From: Clostridiaceae bacterium Marseille-Q4145 | Lineage (GTDB): Bacteria; Bacillota; Clostridia; Lachnospirales; Lachnospiraceae | Assembly (NCBI GenBank): GCA_018223365.1 | Contig: JAGTTP010000002.1 | Location: 1 to 64,000 of the forward strand | Reading direction: 5' to 3' | DNA: 64,000 nucleotides | Shown here: positions 22,031-30,918 of the stretch, piece after piece | Numbering within the stretch: the first letter of the stretch is position 1 | Layout of the letters: the number at the start of each line of letters is the position of its first letter | Notes under the pieces: generated by a model | The model's input: only the letters and a program-made list of their open reading frames with translations | What the model was told of the DNA's origin: nothing | Database searches by the model: none | Made by a program: the position numbers and the translations under genes

Positions 22031-24502
22031 TTACTCGCTCAAATAGCAATTATTTACATAAGACAAGTCTAACCAGGCTTCGCTACTTTGTCCCGCCTGT
22101 ATACTTGCATTGTCGTATAGTTCCTTAGTTAATTCGTAATAGTGTTGTGCATTTTCGCCCCCGGCTGCTGCCATTTCCGCCGCTGTCTGGGCTTCCTGTG
22201 CCTTCGTACTGGCTGTCCCGGCTGCCGTCTCTGCTTTTCCCTGGGCTGTTTCTGCCGCCGCCTTGGCGCTGGCTGCTGCCTGTGCCTGTTTTGCCGCCGT
22301 ACTAGCTGCCGTCTCTGCTTTTCCTTGGGCTGTGGCGGCTGCTGCCTTAGCGTTCTCCGCCGCTGTCTGGGCTGTTTCCGCCGCTCCCCTGGCTGTCTCG
22401 GCTTTTTCCTTGGCTGTTTCTGTCGCTGTTCTGGCTGTGGTTGCTGCCTGGGCTTCCTTGGCTGCCGTCCCCGCTGCCGTTGCCGCTTTTCCCTGGGCTG
22501 TTTCCGCCGCCGTCCTGGCTGTGGTAGCTTTACCTTCGGCTGCTTCTGCTTTCCCTTGGGCGCTTTCTGCCGCTGTCTGGGCTGTTTCTGCTTTCCCTTG
22601 GGCGCTTTCTGCCGCTGTCTGGGCTGTTTCTGCTTTCCCCTGGGCTGTCTCTGCTGCCGCTTTGGCGTTGGCTGCTGCCTGGGCTTCTTTAGCTGCCGTA
22701 CTGGCTGCCGTCTCTGCTGCTGCTTTGGCGTTGGCTGCTGCTGTCTTTGCTGCGGTAGCTGCCTGGGCTTCCTGGCTAGCTGTCCCCGCTGCTGTTTCCG
22801 CTTTTCCCTGGGCTGTTTCCGCCGCCGTCTTGGCGCTGGCTGCTGCCTGTGCCTGTTTTGCCGCCGTACCGGCTGCCGTCTCTGCTTTCCCCTGGGCTGT
22901 GGCGGCTGCTGTCTTTGCTGCGGTAGCTGCCTGGGCTTCCTGGCTGGCTGTCCCCGCTGCTGTTTCCGCTTTCCCCTGGGCGCTTTCCGCTGCCGTCTGG
23001 GCGCTGGCTGCTGCCTGGGCTTCTTTAGCTGCCGCGTCTGCATGTTCTCCGGCTGCCGTTGCCTGTGTCGTTGCCGCTTCAGCTGCTCCCTTGGCTTCCT
23101 TCGCCTTACTTTCTGCCTGGGCTGCATATTCTCCGGCTGCTGTCTTTTCCTTTTCGCTTCCGGTCTTTGCCGCTTCTGCTGCCGCCGCGTATTCCTTAGC
23201 CGCTGTCGCCTGGGCTGCCGCTAAAGATACCTGGTTATTTGCCGCTTCCGCCGCTGCCTGGGCTGCCTGTGCCTTTGTGCTTGCCGTCCCGGCTGCCGTT
23301 TCTGCTTTTCCCTGGGCTGTTTCTGCTGCCGCCTGGGCGTTGGCTGCTTCTTTCGCTGCCTTTTCCGCTACTTCCTTTGCTGCTAAAGCCTGGCTATTTG
23401 CCCCTTCTATAGAAGCCGTCGCCCGCTGTATGCTGCTGCTTGTCTTATCAAAATAGTTTTCTAAGAAGTTCCCTAACTCTACTTCCTCGTTTTCTTTTGT
23501 TATACAATTCCATTTGATACGGATACAGCGCGCTTTTACCTCTATCTTTATTCCTTTGTGTCTACAGGTTATCGTATCGCCTACTTCTACGCTTTCCAGT
23601 TGCTTATACTCCGCATACTCTACCGTATTTGCCAATTCCACCATATTAACCGTGTAATTAACCGTAGGGTCGTCAATTCCTTTTTTATATTCCTCGTTAC
23701 AGGCTTTTACAAGCGCTGCCCTCAATGCTGTTAAATTAGCGTAGCCCGTTTCCCCTTCGCTACAATCTTCCTGTAGCTTAATATCGTCAAAGTTTATTAC
23801 AGCGCCTTTTACCTCTGCGTAGCTTCCTATTTTGGGGCTGTCTACCCACGGTTCCGCCCCTTCCAGGACATACCCGTTATAAGCTACTGGAATAATTCTT
23901 GTTACTACGTCTTCGTCGCTTACGCTTTCTTCTATCGCTTCCAGATTATGCCCGAACTCTGCTCTTACGCCTTTGTCGCTTCCAATCTGTCGCATAATAT
24001 ATACGTCGTAATTATCGTACAGCCGTTCCCCGCCCCAGCGGTTTATAAAGCTGTTTTCGTCGTCGCCCGCTATTGCTTCTACTATGTTCTTCCGAACATA
24101 ATAAGCCGTATTCGCTGTCGTTATATCACTGTGGGGCGTAAACTTCGTCCCGCTAAATATAATATCAAGCGCCTGTTGTCCGTTTTTGTTTGTTGGGCGT
24201 ACATCAACCAGGTAGTTTCCTAAGTTGTCGTAGTATATATGCCTTGCGTATACTGTTACTTCGTCGTCGCTCTTTTCTCTTTTGTAGATTCTGAATAGCT
24301 GTTTATCTGAATACGGCGTAGGTGCTGCTATAACATTATCATTAACCAGGTATTCCCAGCGCCCCAGGTCGTCGTATTCGTGGGTTAGTTCTATCTGACA
24401 GATTCCGTCTAACCCCCATTCAAAGATACATTCTAAGGGCGTAAGCGTTATATCTCCGTTCTTCTGGTAATTTGTATTAGTACTTCTATATACCTCTATC
24501 AT
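22031..24502 (-). CDS. tail-tip/endopeptidase-type tail protein with long alanine-rich coiled-coil stalk
   Basis: 823 aa. Residues 1 to about 345 are the siphovirus Tal/prophage-tail endopeptidase domain (CIFEWGLDGICQIELTHEYD, LFRIYKREKSDDEVTVYARHIYY). Residues about 355-780 are Ala/Gln/Lys/Glu repeats of the type AAETAQGKAETAAGTASKEA, with strong heptad and 14-residue periodicity, a presumed trimeric fibre. The end, SSEAWLDLSYVNNCYLSE, matches the BppU-like neighbour. Start overlaps the Dit stop by 4 bases. The stalk length is likely to vary by repeat slippage. Confidence 0.85.
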   Translation of the reverse strand: MIEVYRSTNTNYQKNGDITLTPLECIFEWGLDGICQIELTHEYDDLGRWEYLVNDNVIAAPTPYSDKQLFRIYKREKSDDEVTVYARHIYYDNLGNYLVDVRPTNKNGQQALDIIFSGTKFTPHSDITTANTAYYVRKNIVEAIAGDDENSFINRWGGERLYDNYDVYIMRQIGSDKGVRAEFGHNLEAIEESVSDEDVVTRIIPVAYNGYVLEGAEPWVDSPKIGSYAEVKGAVINFDDIKLQEDCSEGETGYANLTALRAALVKACNEEYKKGIDDPTVNYTVNMVELANTVEYAEYKQLESVEVGDTITCRHKGIKIEVKARCIRIKWNCITKENEEVELGNFLENYFDKTSSSIQRATASIEGANSQALAAKEVAEKAAKEAANAQAAAETAQGKAETAAGTASTKAQAAQAAAEAANNQVSLAAAQATAAKEYAAAAEAAKTGSEKEKTAAGEYAAQAESKAKEAKGAAEAATTQATAAGEHADAAAKEAQAAASAQTAAESAQGKAETAAGTASQEAQAATAAKTAAATAQGKAETAAGTAAKQAQAAASAKTAAETAQGKAETAAGTASQEAQAATAAKTAAANAKAAAETAASTAAKEAQAAANAKAAAETAQGKAETAQTAAESAQGKAETAQTAAESAQGKAEAAEGKATTARTAAETAQGKAATAAGTAAKEAQAATTARTATETAKEKAETARGAAETAQTAAENAKAAAATAQGKAETAASTAAKQAQAAASAKAAAETAQGKAETAAGTASTKAQEAQTAAEMAAAGGENAQHYYELTKELYDNASIQAGQSSEAWLDLSYVNNCYLSE
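22546..22629 (-). repeat. 42-bp tandem repeat in the tail stalk
   Basis: Two exact adjacent copies of a 42-base unit (22546-22587, 22588-22629), each coding for 14 residues of the AESAQGKAETAQTA type. A third partial copy follows. The whole interval 22140-23420 is built from diverged versions. Confidence 0.85.
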
Positions 24503-25209
24503 AATTCCCGCCAGTTAGGGACTAACACAACGCTAAAGCCCTCTGTATATTTAAAATTATTATCCCCTTCCTGTAAGTAAAGCCCTTCGTACTTCCCGGT
24601 AAGTGCCGCGTTGCTAATCTCATTCGCTGCGTTGTAGCATATTTCTAACTTCGTGTCTATGTTTAGCTGCTCTGTCACTTCTGCCGTTACCTGGTTTCCG
24701 TTTACTTCTAAGGTTATTTCTCCATTGCCGTATATCTTATATACTGGCTGCGATTCCATGTATGGATTATACAGGTATTCCCCTATTTCTTTTTCGTCCT
24801 GTCCGTCTACCCGATACATATAACTTTCACAAGTGAAAACAATTTCAAATTTCCCCTTGCGCTTCGCCGTTCTTTCCGTATCACTCATTACCGCCTTTTT
24901 GACTTTATAGTAATACTCCGGGTCGTCGCTAAGTATCAGCCTGTTATCTTTCCCGCTGTACAGCCACTTTTTTACTTTCCGTAAGTCCTGCGCCCATACG
25001 TCCGGTGTCTTCGATACAAAGTTAAAGCTTATCGGTATTTCTATATCTTTGTACGTTTTCTTATCCCTGTGTAACTCCCCGTCGCGTCCTTCCACCTTAA
25101 TAGTGTCGTACTCCCGTTCCGGTACAGGGATAGTAGGGCGGCTTATTACGCTTAACCCTACGTCCTTGCATGATTCGCCATTATAGAAAATGTGGAATGT
25201 TGCCCGCAT
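24499..25209 (-). CDS. distal tail protein (Dit)
   Basis: 236 aa, a siphovirus-type tail component. Typical motifs: NGESCKDVGLSVISRPTIPVPER and VEGRDGELHRDKKTYKDIEI, then LYSGKDNRLILSDDPEYYYK. Dit forms the hexameric hub between the tail tube and the tip. Its ATG overlaps the tape-measure stop (TAATG). Confidence 0.9.
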   Translation of the reverse strand: MRATFHIFYNGESCKDVGLSVISRPTIPVPEREYDTIKVEGRDGELHRDKKTYKDIEIPISFNFVSKTPDVWAQDLRKVKKWLYSGKDNRLILSDDPEYYYKVKKAVMSDTERTAKRKGKFEIVFTCESYMYRVDGQDEKEIGEYLYNPYMESQPVYKIYGNGEITLEVNGNQVTAEVTEQLNIDTKLEICYNAANEISNAALTGKYEGLYLQEGDNNFKYTEGFSVVLVPNWREL

Positions 25210-28200
25210 TATGCCGCCCCTTTCGTCTTATCCTTATCGTTCTGGTCTTTTGTGATTCCCTTAACTACTTCTTTCTTCACTTCCTTAGCAATTACTTTTT
25301 TGTCTAAGGTCGTTGTATTTGTGGTATATACAATAACTGTAATATCCCTATCCTTTGCAATTTGCTTTGTGCTTACCTCTCCGCCGATAGTAGAAATTTT
25401 AGCCGTGTTCTTTACCGCCGTTACCGGGTTAACCTCTGCCGCTACCTTAGTTGTCATTCCTTGTAATTCTTCTTTCAAGTCACTCTGTAGCGTTGGCATT
25501 TCTGCCGTAATACCTACCCCGATACCTTGCGGTATCATCTTACCTACTAAATCCCTAAACAATCTTGACGGCGAATGAATACCTAAAGCGTCTTTTGCTC
25601 CGTCTAATAAGCTTTTTGCCAGGCTCTTAACCTTTCCGGTCAGCCAGTCCCAGCCGCTGCTTATTCCGTTCCAGATTCCCGAAACAATATTACTTCCTAT
25701 CTCCGCCATTTTGCTAGGTAAGCTGCTTACACCGTTTACCACAGCGTTATACAGCCCCTTAGCTGCTGCCGTTCCTTTTGCCGCTAACTGTGTTCCCCAG
25801 TTTACGACTTGTTGTACAGCGCCTACAATAGCGTTCCATACCTTACCCGGCATTTGCGACAATGTAGTAATTGTCTGATTTAGTAAGTTTGTTGCTGCTG
25901 TTACCGCCCGGCTTCTCATTTGCTCGCCCCAGGTCGTTACTTGCTGTACCGCACTTATGATAGCGTTCCAGATTTTACCCGGTAACTGCTGCATGAAGCT
26001 AACCACATTTGCTATAAGCTGGGTCGTTTTTGTTACCGCCTGGGTCTTTATATTCTCGCCCCAGGTCGCTACCTTCTGTACTGCGCTTATAATAGCGTTC
26101 CAGATTTTGTCCGGTAACTGCTGCATGAATGTTACGACGCTGTTTACAAATTCCGGTATTTTCGTCGTAGCCCAGGTGTATAAATCAATTCCGAATTTTA
26201 TAATATAGCCCAAACAAAAACCGATAACGTAAGCGATTTTGTTCGGCAATTCCGAAAAGAACGTAACGACATTCGTTACAAGCTGGGTTATTCCTTCTTC
26301 TGCTGCCGTTCTAAGTCCTAACGCCCACTCGCGTATAGCGTCTACAGTACTTATAATAGCGTTCCAGATTTTGCTAGGAAGCTGCTGTAGGAATGTAACC
26401 ACGCCATTAAAGGCGGCTTCGATTTTTGCTACAATATTCGCCAGAAATTCGATTACCTTTGCGAAGGAATCCGGCAGCGTCTGGGTGAAAAATTTCACGA
26501 TTGCCGTTACCACAACTTCGATAGCATTTTTTATTTTTCCCCACACATTCGCGATAGCTGCCCTTGCGTCTTCGTTCGTAGCAATAAAGGTAATAATAGC
26601 AGCCACAAGCCCGGCTACCAGCGTCACAATTAAAACAATCGGGTTAGCGTTCATAGCTGCGTTCATAGCCCATTGTGCTATAGTAGCGCCTTCGTTTGCC
26701 AGTTTGAACGCCTGGAATGCTGATACTACACCCTGGATAAGCGAAGCCACTTTAAACGCTGCGAACCCCGCACCGATTCCGGCTAATACGCTTACTATCG
26801 CGTCGCCGTTATCTGCAATCCATCCTAAGCCTTCCAGCAACGCCGGAAGTACTGCCGCCGCGATTTCGCCCGCTTTTTCTACCAAATTTCCGAAGCCTGT
26901 AGCTATCTTCTCTAATGCTCCGCTTAAGCTGCCGTCCGTTAAATCGGTCTGTAGCTGCCCGATAACTTCCGTTATATTTTCTACCGCGTTCGTAAGTGGT
27001 GTTTTGAATTTCTCATAAGCTGCGATTCCTAAGCCTTCTAGCCCGCTTTTCAGTATCGTAACTTTTCCCTGTAAATTGTCGTTCATTGTAGCCGCCATAT
27101 CTGCCGCTGCACCGTCACAGTCTGAAATATAGCCGCTTAACTCGTCGAAGCGCTCCCCGCTGTTTGCCAGCAAAGCGTTTACGCTCTTAAGGTCTACTTT
27201 ATTGAAGATACTATTAAGTACTTCTGTCTGTTCTCCCTGGGTCATTGTTCCCAGGATTCCGTTAAGGTCGTTAAAGGTTTCATTTAACGGGCGCATGTTC
27301 CCGTTTGCGTCGAATACCTGTAAGCCCAGCGCTTCCATTTGCTTTTTAGCTTTATCTGTAGGCGCTGTAAGGCTTAGAATTACATTTCGTAACGCTGTTC
27401 CGCCTTCTGCTCCCTTTACGCCGTTATCTGCGAAAATACCTAATACGGTATTCATTTCGACCACGCCGCCCGCCAGGTTCTTAGCAGTTCCGCCTACCGT
27501 TAGAATCGCTTCGCCTAACTGCTGTACGTTTGTATTACTTTTCTGCGAAGTCTTCGCCATTTTGTCAACGAAGCCTTCCGTAGTCCCGGCTGCGTCCCCT
27601 AGTGCGCTCATGCTATCCGTAACCATATCGGAAGCTGTCGCTAAATCCATCCCCCCGGCTGCTGCAAGGTTAAGGACTGTCGGTAACGTCTCTATGGACT
27701 TGTCCGCGTCATATCCGGCAAGCGCCATATAGTTAAGTGCTTCTGCTGCCTGTGTTGCCGAAAACTGCGTAGTTGCTCCCGCTTCCTTCGCCGCTTTCTG
27801 CAATTTGTCAAATTCTTCGCTTCCGGCTGCTATTTCCTCTGTCGTGATTCCCATAGTAGCCGCTACCAGGGTCATTCCGCTTTCAAAATCCGAACCTACG
27901 CCAACTGCTGCCGTCGCAAGTGTCTTTAAGCCATTAGCCAGGGCTTTAACGCCATTTATGATAGCGCTGGATATTAAATTAGCTTTTATAATATCGCCCA
28001 GGCTTACCGTTTTCTTCCCGGTTTTGTCCATGTTGTTTCCGGCTGCTGTTATTTCCTGTCCGAAAACCGTCCATTTCTTACCTGTGCTGTTTAATTCTTC
28101 TTCGGTTCGTTTTAGTTCTGTTTGTTGGTCTGCTAAGGCTGCCCGCGATTCATTAACCTTAATAGTATTTTTTGCTATCGCGTCTTCCTGTTTCTTAACT

Positions 28201-28610
28201 GCGTTTTCAGCCTTTACATGTGTTTCTCTTGTTTCGTCTAGCTGTGCCTTTAATTTTTTACTTTCTTCGCTGTCTTTACCTGTCGTCTTAACGCTTTCTT
28301 CGTAAGCCTTGGTAAGTTCCGCTACCTTCTCTTTTAACTTCTGCTCTTTTTCCTGTAACTCTGTAAGCTTCTGCTTCTGGTCTGCTAAATGTGACTGCTG
28401 AAGCTTAATAGCGTCCGTCTGTAGCTTTATCTTAGCCGTTAACTCCGTCTGCTTAGCCTTAAGTAAATCGGTCTGGCTGCCTAACGCCTTCGCCTGTGCC
28501 GCTTCTACTTTGTATTCGCTGGTTACAAGCTTCATTTGCGTAAGCATTGACTTCATTTGACTGGTAAACTCGCTTGTATTAGCCCCTATTCGTAGACTAG
28601 CACCAGCCAT
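25209..28610 (-). CDS. phage tail tape measure protein
   Basis: 1133 aa. N-terminal coiled coil (about 15-190, many K/E/Q), then the TP901-type core LVAATMGITTEEIAAGSEEF and EALNYMALAGYDADKSIETLPTVLNLAAA, hydrophobic segments about 600-690, and repeats of PDKIWNAIISAVQKVATWGEN type (about 740-970). The C-terminus has GIHSPSRLFRDLVGKMIPQGIGVGI. Length sets the tail at roughly 170 nm if the usual 1.5 angstrom per residue holds. Confidence 0.92.
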   Translation of the reverse strand: MAGASLRIGANTSEFTSQMKSMLTQMKLVTSEYKVEAAQAKALGSQTDLLKAKQTELTAKIKLQTDAIKLQQSHLADQKQKLTELQEKEQKLKEKVAELTKAYEESVKTTGKDSEESKKLKAQLDETRETHVKAENAVKKQEDAIAKNTIKVNESRAALADQQTELKRTEEELNSTGKKWTVFGQEITAAGNNMDKTGKKTVSLGDIIKANLISSAIINGVKALANGLKTLATAAVGVGSDFESGMTLVAATMGITTEEIAAGSEEFDKLQKAAKEAGATTQFSATQAAEALNYMALAGYDADKSIETLPTVLNLAAAGGMDLATASDMVTDSMSALGDAAGTTEGFVDKMAKTSQKSNTNVQQLGEAILTVGGTAKNLAGGVVEMNTVLGIFADNGVKGAEGGTALRNVILSLTAPTDKAKKQMEALGLQVFDANGNMRPLNETFNDLNGILGTMTQGEQTEVLNSIFNKVDLKSVNALLANSGERFDELSGYISDCDGAAADMAATMNDNLQGKVTILKSGLEGLGIAAYEKFKTPLTNAVENITEVIGQLQTDLTDGSLSGALEKIATGFGNLVEKAGEIAAAVLPALLEGLGWIADNGDAIVSVLAGIGAGFAAFKVASLIQGVVSAFQAFKLANEGATIAQWAMNAAMNANPIVLIVTLVAGLVAAIITFIATNEDARAAIANVWGKIKNAIEVVVTAIVKFFTQTLPDSFAKVIEFLANIVAKIEAAFNGVVTFLQQLPSKIWNAIISTVDAIREWALGLRTAAEEGITQLVTNVVTFFSELPNKIAYVIGFCLGYIIKFGIDLYTWATTKIPEFVNSVVTFMQQLPDKIWNAIISAVQKVATWGENIKTQAVTKTTQLIANVVSFMQQLPGKIWNAIISAVQQVTTWGEQMRSRAVTAATNLLNQTITTLSQMPGKVWNAIVGAVQQVVNWGTQLAAKGTAAAKGLYNAVVNGVSSLPSKMAEIGSNIVSGIWNGISSGWDWLTGKVKSLAKSLLDGAKDALGIHSPSRLFRDLVGKMIPQGIGVGITAEMPTLQSDLKEELQGMTTKVAAEVNPVTAVKNTAKISTIGGEVSTKQIAKDRDITVIVYTTNTTTLDKKVIAKEVKKEVVKGITKDQNDKDKTKGAA

Positions 28611-28619
28611 TTATATAAC

Positions 28620-29075
28620 TTACTCCTTCGCTTGCGTTTCTCTGTCATATTCGACTTGAAATACAACGTAGTCCAAAAGGTCGCTTAAGTCCGATTCTAA
28701 ACAGTCCTTATAACTGTTTCGCATATTCTTAATACATATCTGTAAAATATTATCCAGGGCGTTTCTGTACGTTTCCCATATTTCTTCCTGGGAATGTTCC
28801 TCGATATAACCATTTTCCCGGTCGTATTCGTCGAAGGCGCTACCCTGGTCTTCTACTTGCTGGCTACCGTTCAAAAGGTCGCTTATGTTCCGTATCTTTT
28901 CATTTACGGAAGCGTCCACGATTTCGGCTACCGCCTTAAATGTACTAATAACTTCTGCTACGTCCAGTTGTTCTATTTCTTCTTCCTCTATCCTGTCATT
29001 AAACACTACTCTGATAACAGCAGAATACAGGTATAATAAGTCGTTTTCGTCTTCGGTTTTGCTTATCAACTCCAT
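28620..29075 (-). CDS. tail assembly chaperone, C-terminal (T) part, made by -1 frameshift
   Basis: 151 aa if started at ATG 29075, but this ATG has no good ribosome binding site. The frame is open upstream through FEFTSLIDTCIKCGGKLKHF to the A9 run at 29186-29178 in the preceding gene. A -1 slip there would fuse it to that protein, as in the lambda gpG/gpGT system. The product is acidic and helical (NDLLYLYSAVIRVVFND, DLLDYVVFQVEYDRE). It lies directly before the tape measure gene, as expected. Confidence 0.75.
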   Translation of the reverse strand: MELISKTEDENDLLYLYSAVIRVVFNDRIEEEEIEQLDVAEVISTFKAVAEIVDASVNEKIRNISDLLNGSQQVEDQGSAFDEYDRENGYIEEHSQEEIWETYRNALDNILQICIKNMRNSYKDCLESDLSDLLDYVVFQVEYDRETQAKE

Positions 29076-29158
29076 AAGCTGTATGTACCGCCTGTAAGCG
29101 TATGTCGTGATACTGTAGAAATGCTTAAGTTTCCCGCCGCATTTGATACAGGTATCAA

Positions 29159-29779
29159 TTAAACTTGTGAACTCAAATTTTTTTTTGCGTCTTTCGCCTG
29201 TTCTGCCAAACGCTTAATAATGTTCGCATTGATAAGCGCAAAGTTAAAAATAATCTGTGATACGTCCGCAAGTTCCGCGTTTGCTTCCTCAAAAGTAAAC
29301 TGATTATCATAGATTTCTACAATCGCTTTTACCATGCGGTCTAAGTCGTCGTCTGTGTATGTCTGCTTTTCCGGTGTTACCAGGTCGTCGTATACTTCCC
29401 TAAACGCCCGGTATTTCTTTCGCCCGATTTTTCCGCTTTCGTACTCTTTACCGCCTACGGTAATAATATTTGTCTTTAAGGTCTTTGCGGTTTCCTCTGC
29501 CTGGATGTTGGTATTATTCATAATTTCCGCGTTGATAAGTGAGAAATTAAGAATAATGCTGCTGATTTCGTCTAAGCCGTCGTCTGCTTCCTTAAAAGTG
29601 AACTGATTCCCAAACACCAGTACAATAGCTTCTATCATGCTATCTAAGTCGTCGTCGCTAAAGGTCTGCGCTTCCTTCTCTTTTCCTAACAGGATTTCGT
29701 ATACTTCCGCAAATTTCCTATATTTTTCTCTTGTGATTTTTCCGCTTTCGTATTCCTTACCGTTTAAGCTGATTTTCAT
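29159..29779 (-). CDS. tail assembly chaperone (G-like), internally duplicated
   Basis: Start at the ATG at 29779 (MKISLNGKEYESGKITREKY). 206 aa made of two copies of one about 100-aa domain: GKEYESGKITREKYRKFAEV and GKEYESGKIGRKKYRAFREV, then in each DDDLD.M..AIV....NQFTF.EA and II.NF.LINA.I. The usual family member has one copy. The gene ends DAKKNLSSQV, overlapping a nine-A slippery run that would shift ribosomes into the next frame. Confidence 0.8.
   Translation of the reverse strand: MKISLNGKEYESGKITREKYRKFAEVYEILLGKEKEAQTFSDDDLDSMIEAIVLVFGNQFTFKEADDGLDEISSIILNFSLINAEIMNNTNIQAEETAKTLKTNIITVGGKEYESGKIGRKKYRAFREVYDDLVTPEKQTYTDDDLDRMVKAIVEIYDNQFTFEEANAELADVSQIIFNFALINANIIKRLAEQAKDAKKNLSSQV
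29178..29186 (-). promoter_or_regulatory. programmed -1 frameshift site (A9)
   Basis: Nine consecutive A on the minus strand inside GCAAAAAAAAATTTGAG. After a -1 shift the frame stays open for 37 codons and enters the next gene in frame. Homopolymeric A is a standard slippery site in tail chaperone genes. Confidence 0.7.
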
Positions 29780-29799
29780 AATATAACCCTTTCTGTAAA

Positions 29800-29820
29800 G
29801 GGTGTCAGATTCTGACACCC
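29800..29820. other. short perfect dyad between tail tube and chaperone genes
   Basis: GGGTGTCAGA / TCTGACACCC is an inverted repeat of 10 bp with no loop to speak of. On the minus strand it is followed by CTTTACAG, not a T-run, so partial termination or mRNA processing to favour the tube gene is possible. The GTGTCAGATTCTGACAC core recurs exactly inside parB at 39834-39850. Confidence 0.4.
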
Positions 29821-29830
29821 TCTCATTTTA

Positions 29831-30496
29831 TTAGTGTCCTGTTTCGCTTGCTGCTTTCGGTACTTCCTTATACTCCTGGACTTCGCTAAACCATGCAGCG
29901 ATAGCTTCTTTTGCCGTCGTGTGTTCTTCCAGTAAGTTACTTTCGTCCACGATAAGGGCGTAAAGCTTCTTTTTTTCTCCCTCTATAGTATCTTCTTTCT
30001 TTCTGGCGTAGAAAGTGAAGGTAATCTTAATTGTTTGGGCTGTCTTTTTGTCCTTAACCGTTTCGTATGTAACGTCCGGGTGTTCCGCTTTTCCGCAATA
30101 GTACCAGCTAAATTCATACTTGCCGTTCCCCTGTTTTGCCCGGAAGCCTAACGCTACTTCTTTTGCCTTATCCCCTTCCGCTTTTGCCAGGAAGCCGTAT
30201 TTATAAAGAGTATCAAACAGTAACGCATAGTCTCCCGGCGTTAATCTGTTTACCTCTAATTCGATTTCTGTTTTTTCGTATGTCTCTACGGTGTCTTCTA
30301 CCTCGTCGTCGCTGTAGGTATACTCGACGCTAAAGGTATCTTTTACTGTTGCTGCGATTGCCTTAGCAAGTCTTACGGGTACGTCCGCCGCGTATACGTC
30401 TTCGTCGTTCGTTGTGACTGCTGCTACGCAAATGTCTTTTAAGCCTACCAGGCGGCTTCTGGTAATGGTTTCTTTATTTTCCTTTACTGTTGCCAT
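29831..30496 (-). CDS. major tail tube protein (phi13 family)
   Basis: 221 aa. RSRLVGLKDICVAAVTTNDE, EYTYSDDEVEDTVETYEKTE and VALGFRAKQGNGKYEFSWYYCG are typical of phi13/TP901-like major tail proteins. It lies between tail terminator and chaperone genes. Followed by a short gap that also carries GTGTCAGATTCTGACACC (29802-29819), a perfect dyad. Confidence 0.9.
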   Translation of the reverse strand: MATVKENKETITRSRLVGLKDICVAAVTTNDEDVYAADVPVRLAKAIAATVKDTFSVEYTYSDDEVEDTVETYEKTEIELEVNRLTPGDYALLFDTLYKYGFLAKAEGDKAKEVALGFRAKQGNGKYEFSWYYCGKAEHPDVTYETVKDKKTAQTIKITFTFYARKKEDTIEGEKKKLYALIVDESNLLEEHTTAKEAIAAWFSEVQEYKEVPKAASETGH

Positions 30497-30499
30497 GTT

Positions 30500-30916
30500 T
30501 TATTTTTCTCCTTCCACATTCATAGAAAAGTAAAAGCGCGCTGCTTTATGGTAGATTCCTGTTTCTACTTCGTACTGGTCGTTTCCGGTAAAATAGGTAA
30601 AGCCCGCCTTTTTCAGCAGCTTCTTAACCTTCTTTTTCAGCTTAAAGCAGTCTTCTTTACTCCATATATCAACCTGTATGTAATATTCTTCGTTTTCGTT
30701 TGTATCTTCACTGAAATTTATATCTTCATCACTCATAAAATAAAATGTTATGTGTGTATCGTTTATGTCCTGGTTATACCAGCCTTCTTCCGTGTGTACC
30801 CCTGTTATCCCTATCACTTCCGCTATAAACTCGGTTAAGTCCAGGTCTTCACTGTTGGGGTATTCCGCCAGAACTCTGTTAAGCTGTTCTTTTTCTTCTT
30901 CGCTCAAAAGTGCCAT
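30500..30916 (-). CDS. tail terminator/completion protein
   Basis: 138 aa. Position between the HK97-gp10-like and major tail genes, and sequence ITGVHTEEGWYNQDINDTHI, EYYIQVDIWSKEDCFKLKKK VKKLLKKAGF fit the tail terminator fold (gpU/gp10-like). It would cap the tail tube and join it to the head. Confidence 0.7.
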   Translation of the reverse strand: MALLSEEEKEQLNRVLAEYPNSEDLDLTEFIAEVIGITGVHTEEGWYNQDINDTHITFYFMSDEDINFSEDTNENEEYYIQVDIWSKEDCFKLKKKVKKLLKKAGFTYFTGNDQYEVETGIYHKAARFYFSMNVEGEK

Positions 30917-30918
30917 GC

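Noticed and set aside
22130..23420. CRISPR-like repetitive array
   Set aside because: The repeats are coding, imperfect, without unique spacers, and lie in an uninterrupted tail gene.
22142..23456. Long plus-strand frames (360 and 397 aa) rich in Cys or Ala
   Set aside because: They are mirror images of the alanine-rich repeat region of the tail gene on the other strand; no ribosome binding sites or family motifs.
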